DNA of 35,773 bases from Limosilactobacillus ingluviei DSM 15946 (GTDB lineage: Bacteria; Bacillota; Bacilli; Lactobacillales; Lactobacillaceae): positions 1-35,773 of the forward strand of contig NZ_AZFK01000038.1 of assembly GCF_001435775.1 (NCBI RefSeq), read 5' to 3'. The position numbers and the translations under genes are program-made. Of the stretch, positions 21,098 through 30,065 are shown one piece after another. The notes under the pieces are model-generated. The model did not search any database, was not told the origin of the DNA, and saw only the letters and a list, made by a program, of their open reading frames with translations. The stretch's first letter is position 1, and every line of letters starts with the position of its first letter.

Positions 21098-21147
21098 ATC
21101 ACCGTTATTACAAAGACTGACTCAAACTATTGAAGGGAAGAAACAGA

Positions 21148-22158
21148 GTGCCATTAGGAATCGGAACTAAGAACCTTGGGATCGACCTCGGGACTGCCAA
21201 TACGATTGTCTACATCGAAGGCAAGGGGATCGTTCTCAGAGAGCCATCGGTTGTTGCGCGCAACACCAAGACTAATGACGTGATCTCCGTCGGGGAAGCG
21301 GCGCGGGACATGATCGGGCGGACGCCAGCCAGCATTACTGCCATTCGGCCAATGAAGGATGGGGTCATCGCTGATTACGACACGACCGTGGCAATGATGC
21401 AATACTACATGGAAAAGGCGCTGGGCAAGAACGCCGGTAAGCCATACGTTATGGTCTGTGTCCCAAGTGGGATCACGGAAGTCGAAAAGCGGGCCGTGAT
21501 TGATGCGACCCGGGTTGCCGGGGCTCGAGATGCCTACGTGATCGAAGAACCATTTGCGGCTGCGATTGGGGCCGGCTTGCCAGTCATGGACCCAACCGGG
21601 AGCATGGTCGTTGATATTGGTGGTGGAACCACGGATGTGGCAACGATCTCCTTAGGGGGGATTGTTTCCAGCCGCTCTATTCGGATGGCCGGTGACAAGA
21701 TGAATGATGCCATCACCCAATTTGTCCGCCAACAAAAAAATCTCTTGATCGGGGAACGGACGGCCGAAAAGTTAAAGTGGGACATTGGTTCTGCTTCCGT
21801 GGAAGCGGCCCAAGACATGGGAACGACGGAAGTTCGCGGTCGTGATTTGGTAACCGGGTTGCCAAAGACGATGGAAGTCTCAGCCGTAGATGTTTCGACT
21901 GCCTTACAAGACGTGGTCAGTGAAATTATCGAAGCCATCAAGGGGACGTTGGAAGAAACGTCACCGGAAATTGCGGCGGACGTAATTGACCACGGGATTG
22001 TCCTGACCGGTGGGGGTGCCTTATTGAAGCACTTGCCAGAAGTCATTGCCGATGCTACGAAGGTGCCAGTCTTTATTGCCAACGATCCACTGGATTGTGT
22101 GGCGATTGGGACGGGTGAATCTTTGAAGAGCATCGATGTGATGAAGAAGAAAAAGTAG
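21148..22158 (+). CDS. mreB: Rod-shape actin homologue MreB
   Basis: The GTG start ([19 protein letters not shown]) is 9 bases after AAGGGA, giving 336 residues; the upstream TTG lies inside that ribosome-binding site. Actin-fold ATPase that assembles into membrane-associated filaments directing the elongasome. Phosphate 1 motif GIDLGTANT, phosphate 2 [13 protein letters not shown], adenosine motif [13 protein letters not shown], and connect motifs ([15 protein letters not shown]) are all present. Length is normal. First gene of mreBCD; a hairpin (22186-22217) separates it from mreC. Confidence 0.97.
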   Translation: MPLGIGTKNLGIDLGTANTIVYIEGKGIVLREPSVVARNTKTNDVISVGEAARDMIGRTPASITAIRPMKDGVIADYDTTVAMMQYYMEKALGKNAGKPYVMVCVPSGITEVEKRAVIDATRVAGARDAYVIEEPFAAAIGAGLPVMDPTGSMVVDIGGGTTDVATISLGGIVSSRSIRMAGDKMNDAITQFVRQQKNLLIGERTAEKLKWDIGSASVEAAQDMGTTEVRGRDLVTGLPKTMEVSAVDVSTALQDVVSEIIEAIKGTLEETSPEIAADVIDHGIVLTGGGALLKHLPEVIADATKVPVFIANDPLDCVAIGTGESLKSIDVMKKKK

Positions 22159-22185
22159 CCGGACAGCGAGCCGCGCAATTGAGCA

Positions 22186-22217
22186 GGGGATGTGATTCAG
22201 ATGGTTATCACATCCTC
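22186..22217 (+). terminator. Hairpin between mreB and mreC
   Basis: GGGGATGTGAT pairs with ATCACATCCTC around a 10-base loop. The tail TTCGTGTATTTAG is only partly T-rich, so it may attenuate or stabilise rather than fully stop transcription into mreC. Confidence 0.5.
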
Positions 22218-22267
22218 TTCGTGTATTTAGCGGGGCCGGCGTCATGCGGTGAGAGTGGAGAATTAGC

Positions 22268-23119
22268 ATGCGGAAATTTTTTTCAAATCGACGGTTGGTC
22301 TTGATTGTGGTCAGCTTAGTCGTGGCCTTTGGTTTGATGGGGGGCTCGGTTGCCTTGCGCAATAACCGCCAAACCCCGCCGCTGATCCAGCAATTTGGAA
22401 ATGATGTAGTGGGGTTTGCCGATAACCTGGTCGCCGTACCGGCCAATTTCATCCAAGATGGGGTTACCAGCTACCAGGACCTTTTGAACACCTACCAAGA
22501 AAACCGGGAGCTCAAGGCCCAAGTGGCTGAATTGGCTGAAACCAAGGTCCGCGACCAAACCCTGGCTAAAGAAAACAAACAGTTGAAAGCGGAATTAAAA
22601 ATGAAGCATTCCATGACCGATTATGAGCTGATTTCAGCCGCGGTCGTCACGCGGACCCCTTCGGCTTGGCAACAACAAGTCGTGATCAACAAGGGGCAAG
22701 CCAGCGGGATTCAAAAGGACATGCCGGTAATGTCGGGCGGTAGTTTAATTGGCCGGGTGGCCGAAGTCAACAAGACCAACAGTAAGGTCGAACTCCTCAG
22801 TGATACCAGTGAATCGGCGAACCGCTTTGCCATTCAAATTGACAATAAGAGCGGGAAGACGGTTAATGGGATCATCACGGATTACAATTCAGCCACGAAC
22901 GAACTGATCATGGGACAAGTGACGACCAAGGCCACGATTGAAAAGGGCACCAAGGTGTATACCAACGGGATGGGGGGCATTACCCCCAAGGGCCTGTACG
23001 TCGGGACCGTCAGTCGCGTGGGCAAGGATGATTACGGCCTGGCCCAAAAGGTCTACATTAAGCCGGCCGCTAACTTTAATGACTTAAACGTGGTCTCGGT
23101 GGCCAAGACGGAACAATAG
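22268..23119 (+). CDS. mreC: Cell-shape protein MreC
   Basis: 283 residues, ATG behind GTGGAGAATTAGC. An N-terminal cytoplasmic tip and one transmembrane helix (RRLVLIVVSLVVAFGLMGG), a coiled coil (~70-110, ENRELKAQVAELAETKV...), then the two beta-barrel domains (WQQQVVINKGQASGIQKDMPV, VYTNGMGGITPKGLYVGTV). MreC links MreB to the periplasmic-side wall synthases PBP2/RodA. Standard length. mreD follows after 11 bases. Confidence 0.93.
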   Translation: MRKFFSNRRLVLIVVSLVVAFGLMGGSVALRNNRQTPPLIQQFGNDVVGFADNLVAVPANFIQDGVTSYQDLLNTYQENRELKAQVAELAETKVRDQTLAKENKQLKAELKMKHSMTDYELISAAVVTRTPSAWQQQVVINKGQASGIQKDMPVMSGGSLIGRVAEVNKTNSKVELLSDTSESANRFAIQIDNKSGKTVNGIITDYNSATNELIMGQVTTKATIEKGTKVYTNGMGGITPKGLYVGTVSRVGKDDYGLAQKVYIKPAANFNDLNVVSVAKTEQ

Positions 23120-23130
23120 GGGGCGATGTT

Positions 23131-23664
23131 ATGTACCGACTTTCTCGGCTCCGGTTCATCTTTCCGATTGGCCTGTTGATTTGCTTCTTTTTGGATGGCT
23201 CGTTAAGTAAGATTTTTGCGCCGCTTTTTTTTGCGGATCCCTATTCGATGGTTTCGTGCTTGACCTTGTTGTGGTTGGTCCTCGCCTATTTTTTTGAAGG
23301 TGACGTGGCAATCCCTTTGACTGGGTTTGCAATCGTGGTCGGGGCGGTAGCCGACGTCTACTATGCCGGCATCTGGGGGCTCTTTATCTTCTTGTACCCC
23401 TTGATGGTCTGGTTGACGCGGGTGTTGGCCCATTCCTTTAATCCGTCCTTTTTGACCTCGATTTTGATTTTCTTTATCGACGTGGCGGTCTTTGAATTTT
23501 TGAATTACGTGGCCTACAATTTGGTCGGGGTGACCAGTATGAATTTAGTTGACTTTGTAGTCGATGTTTTAGCGCCAAGTTTGGCGTTAAACTTGGTATA
23601 TTTTGTCTTGTTGTACTGGCCAATCAGCGTGATTTACAAGCGCGCCTTGGCTAAACAACAGTAG
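23131..23664 (+). CDS. mreD: Cell-shape membrane protein MreD
   Basis: 177 residues with about five to six transmembrane helices (FIFPIGLLICFFLDG, MVSCLTLLWLVLAYFF, IPLTGFAIVVGAVADVYYA, WGLFIFLYPLMVWL, and others). GAVADVYYAGIWGLF is typical of MreD. Member of the MreBCD elongation complex. The start follows GGGGGCG 5-8 bases after the mreC stop. The min genes that I recall following mreD in some lactobacilli are absent; the next gene is a T-box-controlled transporter. Confidence 0.9.
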   Translation: MYRLSRLRFIFPIGLLICFFLDGSLSKIFAPLFFADPYSMVSCLTLLWLVLAYFFEGDVAIPLTGFAIVVGAVADVYYAGIWGLFIFLYPLMVWLTRVLAHSFNPSFLTSILIFFIDVAVFEFLNYVAYNLVGVTSMNLVDFVVDVLAPSLALNLVYFVLLYWPISVIYKRALAKQQ

Positions 23665-23702
23665 CCGTTCTCATCTTTCTTTAATTTTTTCGCGAAAAGG
23701 GA

Positions 23703-23731
23703 TTGACAGGACCGGCAAAAATCGGTAAGAT
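23703..23731 (+). promoter_or_regulatory. Promoter of the ABC-transporter T-box leader
   Basis: -35 TTGACA (23703-23708), a 17-bp spacer, -10 TAAGAT (23726-23731). Confidence 0.75.
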
Positions 23732-23737
23732 AACGAC

Positions 23738-23990
23738 AATCAAATAAGCGACGAAGAACAGAACCAGTAAAAGTTTGGCTGATTCCAAGAGAGTCTCGGG
23801 TGGTGGGAAGAGATAATCGGCGGCTTTGAAACACATCTGTGAGTTGATCACTGCAAAGGTGGTCCGGGGAAGCCCGTTACAGCGCAGAGTTTAGAATTTG
23901 AACTCGCTAAGGTTGTTTTCGTGAGGAAGCAACAAGATGAGGTGGAACCGCGGCAACGCCCTCTGACCAGTTTGGTCGGGGGCGTTTTTT
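23738..23990 (+). promoter_or_regulatory. T-box riboswitch upstream of the amino-acid transporter
   Basis: A complete leader: stem I with AGTA/GAA loop-E signature (5' side CCAGTAAAAG, 3' side CTTTGAAACACATCTGTG), T-box GAGGTGGAACCGCGG ending at 23953, and terminator ACGCCCTC...GGGGGCGT (23956-23984) with six T. The UGGA bulge predicts a tRNA with U73 (such as Thr, Cys or Gly in Firmicutes). ACA (Thr) sits at the expected specifier place. TGT (Cys) and CAC (His) also lie nearby; His is disfavoured by its C73. The specificity is therefore open. Confidence 0.8.
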
Positions 23991-24098
23991 GGTTCCCAAA
24001 TTCGCGAACTTGCTGAGGTGTTAATCGCGAGGTTGACACAAATTGGGGTGGAATCACGATCAACGTCCCCTGAGCTTTGCGGCTCAGGGGGCGTTTTT
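23991..24098 (+). promoter_or_regulatory. Second T-box/terminator module without stem I
   Basis: After the first terminator comes another T-box-like segment GGGGTGGAATCACGA (24045-24059) and a second terminator ACGTCCCCTGAGC/GCTCAGGGGGCGT (24063-24075, 24082-24094) with five T. Only about 50 bases precede it, including TCGCGA...TCGCGA (24002-24030), too short for a stem I. It resembles a 'partially double' T-box, in which one specifier domain serves two decision hairpins. The remaining 24099-24215 is leader with no gene. Confidence 0.7.
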
Positions 24099-24215
24099 GT
24101 TTGAAGCGCGAAACTTTTCCCGGTCGTTGCCGTTGCTTTAAAATAAGCTTAGAAAATCAATTGGTTGCTTGGTATTTTGCCAGACCGCAATTGCATTTTG
24201 GAGAAGGAGAGTCTG

Positions 24216-24863
24216 ATGTCAATTAATTACATTTCTGAAATTTTACCATCCTTGTTGAACGGGACGAAGTTGACCCTGTCCTTGTTCTTTTGGACGTTAA
24301 TTGGTTCACTGCCGCTGGGGATTTTGGTCTCAATTGGGTTGACCAGTAAATTTAAACCCTTACAGTGGATCTTAAACTTTTACGTATGGCTGATGCGGGG
24401 GACCCCCTTGCTGTTGCAATTAATCTTTGTCTTCTACGGGCTGCCAATTATCGGCGTGGTCTTTCAACGTTACGAAGCTGCCTTATTTGCCTTTATCTTG
24501 AACTACGCGGCCTACTTTGCTGAAATCTTCCGGGGCGGCTTCCAATCGATCAATTATGGCCAATATGAAGGGGCACGGGTCTTACGGTTGAGCTACTTCC
24601 AAACCCTGCGCAAGATCATCATTCCCCAAGTGGTCAAGATCGTCATCCCTTCGATTGGGAATGAAGTCATCAACCTGGTGAAGGATTCTTCCTTGGTTTA
24701 CGTAATCGGGCTGGGTGACTTACTGCGGGCCGGGAACGTGGCGACGTCCCGGGATGTAACTTTGGTTCCACTATTAATGGTGGGGGTCATCTACTTGATC
24801 TTGGTCGGCATCTGCACGTACCTGTTAAAGAAGGTTGAACAACGCTACGCTTACTACAAATAA
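24216..24863 (+). CDS. Amino-acid ABC transporter permease
   Basis: I start at MSINYISEILPSLLNGTKLT (GAGAAGGAGAGTCTG before it), giving 215 residues. Polar amino-acid uptake family permease with four to five helices and the EAA loop EGARVLRLSYFQTLRKIIIP that contacts the ATPase. First gene of a permease-ATPase-binding protein operon under a T-box leader. Substrate not readable; a T-box implies the amino acid of its cognate tRNA or a precursor. Cystine, threonine and histidine are candidates. Confidence 0.88.
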   Translation: MSINYISEILPSLLNGTKLTLSLFFWTLIGSLPLGILVSIGLTSKFKPLQWILNFYVWLMRGTPLLLQLIFVFYGLPIIGVVFQRYEAALFAFILNYAAYFAEIFRGGFQSINYGQYEGARVLRLSYFQTLRKIIIPQVVKIVIPSIGNEVINLVKDSSLVYVIGLGDLLRAGNVATSRDVTLVPLLMVGVIYLILVGICTYLLKKVEQRYAYYK

Positions 24864-24887
24864 GGGTTAAGATGAGGAGGAGCACCG

Positions 24888-25532
24888 ATGTTAGAAATTA
24901 AGAACTTAAAAAAGAGTTTTGACGGGCGCCAGATTTTAAACGGGGTGGACTTAACGGTCGAAGACGGGCAGATCCTGTGCATCGTGGGACCATCCGGGGC
25001 CGGGAAAACGACCCTCTTGCGTTGTATCACCGGGTTGGAAGCTGCCGACAGCGGAGAATTTTTAATTGATGGCCAACCCTTTGATCCCAAGGGGATGGAA
25101 GCCAGCGATGCCGTGATGGGCGTCGTTTTCCAAGACTTTAATCTCTTCCCACACTTATCAGTGTTGGAAAACATTACCTTGGCACCCCAACTGGTCTTAA
25201 AGGAAGCCAAGGCCGCGGCGGAACAGCGGGGCTTGGATTTACTGGATCAACTGGGGTTAGAAGACAAAGGGGGGCTGTACCCCTACCAGTTATCCGGGGG
25301 ACAAAAGCAACGGGTCGCGATTGCGCGTGCCTTGGCCATGAAGCCAAAGATTCTCTGCTATGACGAACCAACCAGCGCCTTGGATCCGCAACTGCGGGAT
25401 GAAGTGGCGACCTTATTATTGAAGTTAAAGGCCCAGGGTATGACCCAACTGGTAGTGACTCACGACATGGACTTTGCCGAAAAGATTGCCGATAAGTTGC
25501 TGAAAGTCACGGCCTTAGACCAAAAGGGGTAA
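24888..25532 (+). CDS. Amino-acid ABC transporter ATPase
   Basis: 214 residues, ATG behind GAGGAGGAGCACCG. Walker A GPSGAGKTTLLR (~34), Q-loop VVFQDFNLFPH, signature LSGGQKQRVAIARAL, Walker B ILCYDEPTSALDP, H-loop VVTHDM. It energises uptake by the neighbouring permease. Shorter than the usual ~240 residues because the C-terminal tail after the H-loop is trimmed (ends KVTALDQKG); all catalytic motifs are intact. Confidence 0.92.
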   Translation: MLEIKNLKKSFDGRQILNGVDLTVEDGQILCIVGPSGAGKTTLLRCITGLEAADSGEFLIDGQPFDPKGMEASDAVMGVVFQDFNLFPHLSVLENITLAPQLVLKEAKAAAEQRGLDLLDQLGLEDKGGLYPYQLSGGQKQRVAIARALAMKPKILCYDEPTSALDPQLRDEVATLLLKLKAQGMTQLVVTHDMDFAEKIADKLLKVTALDQKG

Positions 25533-25538
25533 GCAAGC

Positions 25539-26375
25539 ATGAAACGAATCAAACTACTGGCCCTGAGCTTGCTGTGTTTGCCACTGCTGTTGTTAGCAGG
25601 CTGTCAATCGGTGGTGCAACGAGCGGACTCGCAAGATACCTGGGCCCGGATTGAAAAACAAAAGAAGGTCGTGATCGGCCTGGATGACAGCTTTGTCCCG
25701 ATGGGCTTTCGACAAAAGAACGGGCAATTAGTCGGCTATGACGTCGATTTAGCCAAGGCGGTCTTTAAAGAATACGGCATTAAAGTCGACTTCCAGCCGA
25801 TTGACTGGTCGATGAAAGAGACGGAACTGCGTAACGGGACGATTGACCTGTTATGGAATGGTTATTCGATGACGCCAGAGCGGGCCAAAAAGGTGGCCTT
25901 TAGCCGGCCGTACCTGGAGAACCAACAAGTGCTGGTGACCAAGAAGGGTTACGGGGTCAATTCCTTTAGTGATATGCGGGACAAGACCCTCGGGGTGCAA
26001 AACGGTTCCACCGGGCAGGTCCAACTGGATGCCCAGCCGAAGTTGTTAAAGGATTTGATCAAGGGGAAGAGTCCGGTCCTCTACGATACCTTCCCGAACG
26101 CCTTTATTGACTTAAACGCCAACCGGATCCAAGGGTTGCTGATGGATAAGGTGTATGCTGAATACTACATTCGTCACCAAAAGAACCGGGCCGATTTTAA
26201 GGTGATTGTCAACCCGGCTTTTACGGTCGATCAATTTGCCGTGGGGATGCGCAAGGGCGACAAGACCTTGCAAAAGAAGGTTAACCAGGGCTTAGCTAAG
26301 CTGCAAAAGAACGGGGAATTGGCCCGGATTAACCAAAAGTGGTTTGGGACCAACAGTAATTACCTCGGTAAATAA
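25539..26375 (+). CDS. Amino-acid ABC transporter substrate-binding lipoprotein
   Basis: 278 residues beginning 6 bases after the ATPase stop. Signal peptide and lipobox LLLAGC (C22) anchor it outside. Family-3 solute-binding fold: VVIGLDDSFVPMGFRQ, GQLVGYDVDLAKAV, the ligand-site segment GTIDLLWNGYSMTPERAKKV (typical of polar amino-acid binders), and KTLGVQNGSTGQVQLD. It delivers the amino acid to the permease. The exact ligand cannot be told from sequence alone; the upstream T-box is the best clue. Confidence 0.9.
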   Translation: MKRIKLLALSLLCLPLLLLAGCQSVVQRADSQDTWARIEKQKKVVIGLDDSFVPMGFRQKNGQLVGYDVDLAKAVFKEYGIKVDFQPIDWSMKETELRNGTIDLLWNGYSMTPERAKKVAFSRPYLENQQVLVTKKGYGVNSFSDMRDKTLGVQNGSTGQVQLDAQPKLLKDLIKGKSPVLYDTFPNAFIDLNANRIQGLLMDKVYAEYYIRHQKNRADFKVIVNPAFTVDQFAVGMRKGDKTLQKKVNQGLAKLQKNGELARINQKWFGTNSNYLGK

Positions 26376-26388
26376 AGAAATTAATTTT

Positions 26389-26419
26389 CCACCTGGCGGT
26401 TTCCGCAGGGTGGTTTTTT
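26389..26419 (+). terminator. Transporter operon terminator
   Basis: CCACCTGGCGG pairs with CCGCAGGGTGG (one mismatch) around TTT, followed by six T. Confidence 0.85.
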
Positions 26420-26550
26420 GATTGCTCTCCCAATTTATTTAGAATAATTCTTAATTAATATTGAGCTTGCGACGGCAGAATTTAACCCCCGCAAGCTGGC
26501 CGGTTATGCTAAAATGAAGCCGGAACCAAAATTGATGGGAGGAATCACTG

Positions 26551-27492
26551 ATGACAATGGATCCAAACAAGGCCCAAGATGTCTGGAAGGACGTTGGTCA
26601 ACACGTACAGTTCACGGTGCTGGAGTTAAACCGCACGGATCAAGCACAGGAAAAGGCGGTTATTGAGGAATTTGCGGATCGCTACCAAGCGATTTTGCGC
26701 TCCTTACGGATTCGCGATGCCCAGGGGGACTTGAAGGCCAGCTTTGGTTTGAGTAATGCCGCTTGGGACTACCTCTTTCCAGGGGCAGCCAAGCCAAAAG
26801 AATTAGAGACTTACCAGACCCTGCAGGGGCCTAAGTATTCGATGCCGGCGTCAGCGGGGGATTTGTTCTTCCATGTGCGGGCCAGTGACGAAGCAGTGGT
26901 TTATGAAGCGATGAGTCAGTTCCGTCGCTTCTTAAAGGACATTACCACGGTGGTCGACGAAACGAAGGGGTTCCGCTACTTTGAAGGCCGGGCGATCATT
27001 GGCTTTATTGATGGGACGGAAGCCCCACAAGTTGAAGATGCGGCCGATTACGCGATTATTGGCGATGAAGATCCGGTCTTTGAAAATGGTTCGTATGCCT
27101 TTGCCCAAAAGTGGCGGCACAATATGGACTTCTGGCACCACCTCAAGACCGAAGAACAAGAAAAAGCGGTGGGCCGGGAAAAGTTCACCGATTTGGAATT
27201 GGCGGATGAAGATAAGTACGCTAATGCCCACAACGTTGCTTCCAAGGCTGAAATTGACGGTGAAGAGCAAAAGATTGTCCGGATGAACGTGCCCTTCTCC
27301 GATCCCGCCTCGGGCAATACCGGGACTTACTTTATTGGCTACTCTCGCCACTGGACGGTCACTAAGATGATGTTGACCAACATGGTGGAAAAGAGTGACT
27401 TTTTGTTGACCTTCTCCGAAATTTTGTCGGGGCAACTCTTCTTTATCCCGTCGCGGCCATTGTTGGATCAAATTGCCGATGGCCAGTTCTAA
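26551..27492 (+). CDS. DyP-type heme peroxidase
   Basis: 313 residues, ATG behind GGGAGGAATCACTG. Dye-decolorizing peroxidase superfamily: distal GFxDG motif as IIGFIDGTEAP (~148-158, catalytic Asp in FIDG), proximal heme-ligand His likely in YANAHNVAS (~227), distal Arg in KIVRMNVPF, C-terminal FIGYSRH. Closest in style to the YfeX/class P intracellular enzymes; no signal peptide or Tat motif, so cytoplasmic. Lactobacilli usually lack heme synthesis, so activity would need acquired heme (known for the group). Monocistronic, terminator at 27515-27547. Confidence 0.88.
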   Translation: MTMDPNKAQDVWKDVGQHVQFTVLELNRTDQAQEKAVIEEFADRYQAILRSLRIRDAQGDLKASFGLSNAAWDYLFPGAAKPKELETYQTLQGPKYSMPASAGDLFFHVRASDEAVVYEAMSQFRRFLKDITTVVDETKGFRYFEGRAIIGFIDGTEAPQVEDAADYAIIGDEDPVFENGSYAFAQKWRHNMDFWHHLKTEEQEKAVGREKFTDLELADEDKYANAHNVASKAEIDGEEQKIVRMNVPFSDPASGNTGTYFIGYSRHWTVTKMMLTNMVEKSDFLLTFSEILSGQLFFIPSRPLLDQIADGQF

Positions 27493-27514
27493 TCTTGCTT
27501 AATCGATATACAGT

Positions 27515-27547
27515 GCTCACTGACCCTTGGTTAGTGGGCCTTTTTTA
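27515..27547 (+). terminator. Peroxidase gene terminator
   Basis: GCTCACTGAC (27515-27524) pairs with GTTAGTGGGC (27530-27539), then CC and a T-run. Confidence 0.85.
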
Positions 27548-27664
27548 TTCCCCTTGCCTGGGACGGATACATGATTTTTTGCTCAGGCTTGGGCGCAAAG
27601 CAAGAAAAGTTTTTGGTAAATCACGCGCTCAATTGCCACCGTCAGTAAAGCGGTTTTTTTAGGT

Positions 27665-27791
27665 CGCAGGCATTGAGGAAGATGAAAAGCAAACCGGGCG
27701 GATCGGCTTGGTGAACGACCAAGATCGCTTGATCAGCGAAACCCCTCGTCCCGTTTTGGGTGCGGGACCACCTTTTGACTACAAGATATAG
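27665..27791 (+). other. Gap with a possible coding remnant
   Basis: Between the peroxidase terminator and the NrdR boxes there is no confident gene. One frame after a TAG at about 27661-27663 stays open for 42 codons (VAGIEEDEKQTGRIGLVND..., ending PFDYKI) without a start codon or ribosome-binding site. GTCCCG/CGGGAC near 27748-27768 makes a hairpin. It might be an eroded gene end. Confidence 0.2.
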
Positions 27792-27823
27792 TTTTGAAAA
27801 AGTCAACTCTTTCTATATCTTGT
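27781..27823 (+). promoter_or_regulatory. Pair of NrdR boxes before nrdDG
   Basis: ACAAGATATAGT (27781-27792) and CTATATCTTGT (27813-27823) match the NrdR box (ACAnnATATwnTGT type). Their centres are about 31-32 bp apart, three helical turns, as NrdR requires. They predict repression of the anaerobic ribonucleotide reductase when dATP is high. Confidence 0.8.
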
Positions 27824-27863
27824 GTTATCCCCTAGGATAAAAACATCAAAAGGAGTGGTAAAA

Positions 27864-30065
27864 GTGAATGAGCAGCTGACACAATTAGCAACGGTCACAG
27901 TTGAAAAGCGGGATCGGACCTTGACCCCGTTTTACGCTTATAAAATCGAATGGGTGCTGGCGCAATTACATGCCAGCCAAGCGACCCAGCAAGCCGTCAT
28001 TGCCGCTTTGGTGGCGCGGTTGGCGGGTGAGCGCACGGTCAAAACCCGGCAGATTGTCGCGGTGATCATCGAAGCGTTGGAAAAGACGGGGGCCCACCAA
28101 CTGGCCCAAGCGTACCAAGACTACCGAACCCAAGATGAGGCCGCTTTTGCGGCTGCCACCGATCCGCAGACTAAATTGGCCGCCCTGTTTGACCATAACG
28201 ATCGGGTGGTCCACGAAAATGCCAATAAGGATTCCCGCGTCTTTAATACCCAACGGGACTTGGAAGCCGGGGTCGTCAGCCGGGCGCTCGGCTTGAAGAT
28301 GATGCCGGAAGTGGTAGCCAAAGCCCACTTGCGGGGAGATTTGCACTGGCATGACCTGGATTACTCGCCCGTAACCCCGGAAACCAACTGTTGTTTGATC
28401 GACTTTGACGAAATGCTGGCCCACGGCTTTAAGATCGGCAATGCCTGGGTGGATTCGCCTAAGTCAATTCAAACCGCAACCGCCCAGATGTCACAAATCA
28501 TCGCCAACGTGGCGTCGTTGCAATACGGTGGTTGTTCCGCCAACCGGATTGACCAATTGTTAGAACCTTACGCCCAATTAAATTACGAAAAGCACCTGCG
28601 CGATGCCGCAGAATGGGTGGCGCCAGCCAAACAAGAAGCCTATGCGCGGCAAAAAACGGAAAAAGACATTTACGATGCCATGCAGGCCTTGGAATACGAG
28701 ATCAACACCCTGTATTCTTCGCAGGGGCAAACCCCCTTTACGACCGTTAATTTCGGGTTGGGGACCTCGTGGATTGCCCGTAGCATTCAAAAGGCGATCC
28801 TGCAGATTCGCATTAAGGGGTTAGGCAAAGAACACCGGACGGCCATCTTCCCGAAGCTGATCTTTACCCTCAAGCGCGGCCTTAACCTTGACCCTGGTGA
28901 CCCTAACTATGACATCAAACAGCTCGCCCTCGAATGCTCGACCAAGCGGATGTACCCGGACCTCTTGATGTATGACAAGATTAAGGAATTGACCGGGAGC
29001 TTTAAGACGCCGATGGGCTGCCGCAGCTTCTTGCAGGGCTGGGTTGACCCGGCGACGGGCAAGGAGGTCAATTCTGGCCGGATGAACCTCGGGGTGGTTT
29101 CGTTAAACCTGCCGCGGATCGCTTTGTTGGCTCAGGGGGATCAAGACCGCTTCTGGACCATCTTCAATGAACGCTTGGCGCTGGCCAAGCAGGCCCTGGA
29201 CTACCGGATTACCCGGACTAAGCAGGCCAAGCCCGAAAACGCCCCCTTGCTGTATATGTACGGAGCCTTTGGCAAGCGCTTAAAGCCGACTGATAGCGTG
29301 GACGAAGTTTTTAAAGACAGCCGGGCCACGGTGTCGCTGGGTTACATTGGCCTGTACGAAGTAGGCGCCACTTTCTATGGTCCCCGGTGGGAAGAAAATG
29401 AGGCCGCCCACCAGTTTGTTTTGTCGATCGTCCAAAAAATGGCCGCGGCGTGTCAGAAGTGGGAAGCCGAGGAAGGTTACCACTTCAGCGTCTATTCCAC
29501 CCCGGCCGAATCCTTGACTGATACTTTCTGTCAGGCGGATTTAAAGAAGTTTGGCCGCATTCCCGATGTTACTGATAAGGAATACTACACGAACAGTTTC
29601 CATTACGACGTCCGCAAGCACCCAACCCCGTTTGATAAGCTGGCCTTTGAAGCCGACTTTCCGCAGTACGCGGCGGGGGGCTTTATTCACTACTGTGAGT
29701 ATCCCAACTTGCGCCAAAATCCCAAGGCCTTAGAGGCGGTTTGGGATTGGGCCTATGATCAAGTTGGTTATTTAGGGACCAATACCGCGATTGACCAGTG
29801 CTTCAAATGTGGCTTTAAGGGGGAATTCGAGGCCACGGCCCAGGGCTTTAAGTGCCCCCAGTGTGGCAACCATGATCCAGCTAGTTGCGACGTGGTCAAG
29901 CGAACCTGTGGTTACTTGGGCAACCCCCAACAACGGCCGATGGTCCACGGGCGTCACGAAGAAATTATTCACCGGGCCAAGCATATGACGAAAGGAATGA
30001 TTAAGTATGCCGCGGACTTTGAGAAGGCCAAACAATCCGAAGCCCAACGAGTGGCTCGCCAGTGA
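27864..30065 (+). CDS. nrdD: Anaerobic ribonucleoside-triphosphate reductase
   Basis: 733 residues from a GTG at 27864, 8 bases after AAGGAG; the longer frame would begin inside an NrdR box. Class III reductase making dNTPs from NTPs under anaerobiosis with a glycyl radical. N-terminal ATP-cone (VTVEKRDRTLTPF...), catalytic barrel (MPEVVAKAHLRGDLHWHDLDY, SVSLGYIGLYEVGATFYGP-like region), a zinc site with two CxxC pairs (CFKCG, CPQCG), and the glycyl-radical loop KRTCGYLGNP (Gly near 683). Activated by NrdG, whose gene overlaps by 59 bases. Confidence 0.97.
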   Translation: MNEQLTQLATVTVEKRDRTLTPFYAYKIEWVLAQLHASQATQQAVIAALVARLAGERTVKTRQIVAVIIEALEKTGAHQLAQAYQDYRTQDEAAFAAATDPQTKLAALFDHNDRVVHENANKDSRVFNTQRDLEAGVVSRALGLKMMPEVVAKAHLRGDLHWHDLDYSPVTPETNCCLIDFDEMLAHGFKIGNAWVDSPKSIQTATAQMSQIIANVASLQYGGCSANRIDQLLEPYAQLNYEKHLRDAAEWVAPAKQEAYARQKTEKDIYDAMQALEYEINTLYSSQGQTPFTTVNFGLGTSWIARSIQKAILQIRIKGLGKEHRTAIFPKLIFTLKRGLNLDPGDPNYDIKQLALECSTKRMYPDLLMYDKIKELTGSFKTPMGCRSFLQGWVDPATGKEVNSGRMNLGVVSLNLPRIALLAQGDQDRFWTIFNERLALAKQALDYRITRTKQAKPENAPLLYMYGAFGKRLKPTDSVDEVFKDSRATVSLGYIGLYEVGATFYGPRWEENEAAHQFVLSIVQKMAAACQKWEAEEGYHFSVYSTPAESLTDTFCQADLKKFGRIPDVTDKEYYTNSFHYDVRKHPTPFDKLAFEADFPQYAAGGFIHYCEYPNLRQNPKALEAVWDWAYDQVGYLGTNTAIDQCFKCGFKGEFEATAQGFKCPQCGNHDPASCDVVKRTCGYLGNPQQRPMVHGRHEEIIHRAKHMTKGMIKYAADFEKAKQSEAQRVARQ

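Noticed and set aside
23203-23433. Minus-strand frame within mreD
   Set aside because: Low-complexity charged peptide, no start signal; mreD on the plus strand fully explains the DNA.
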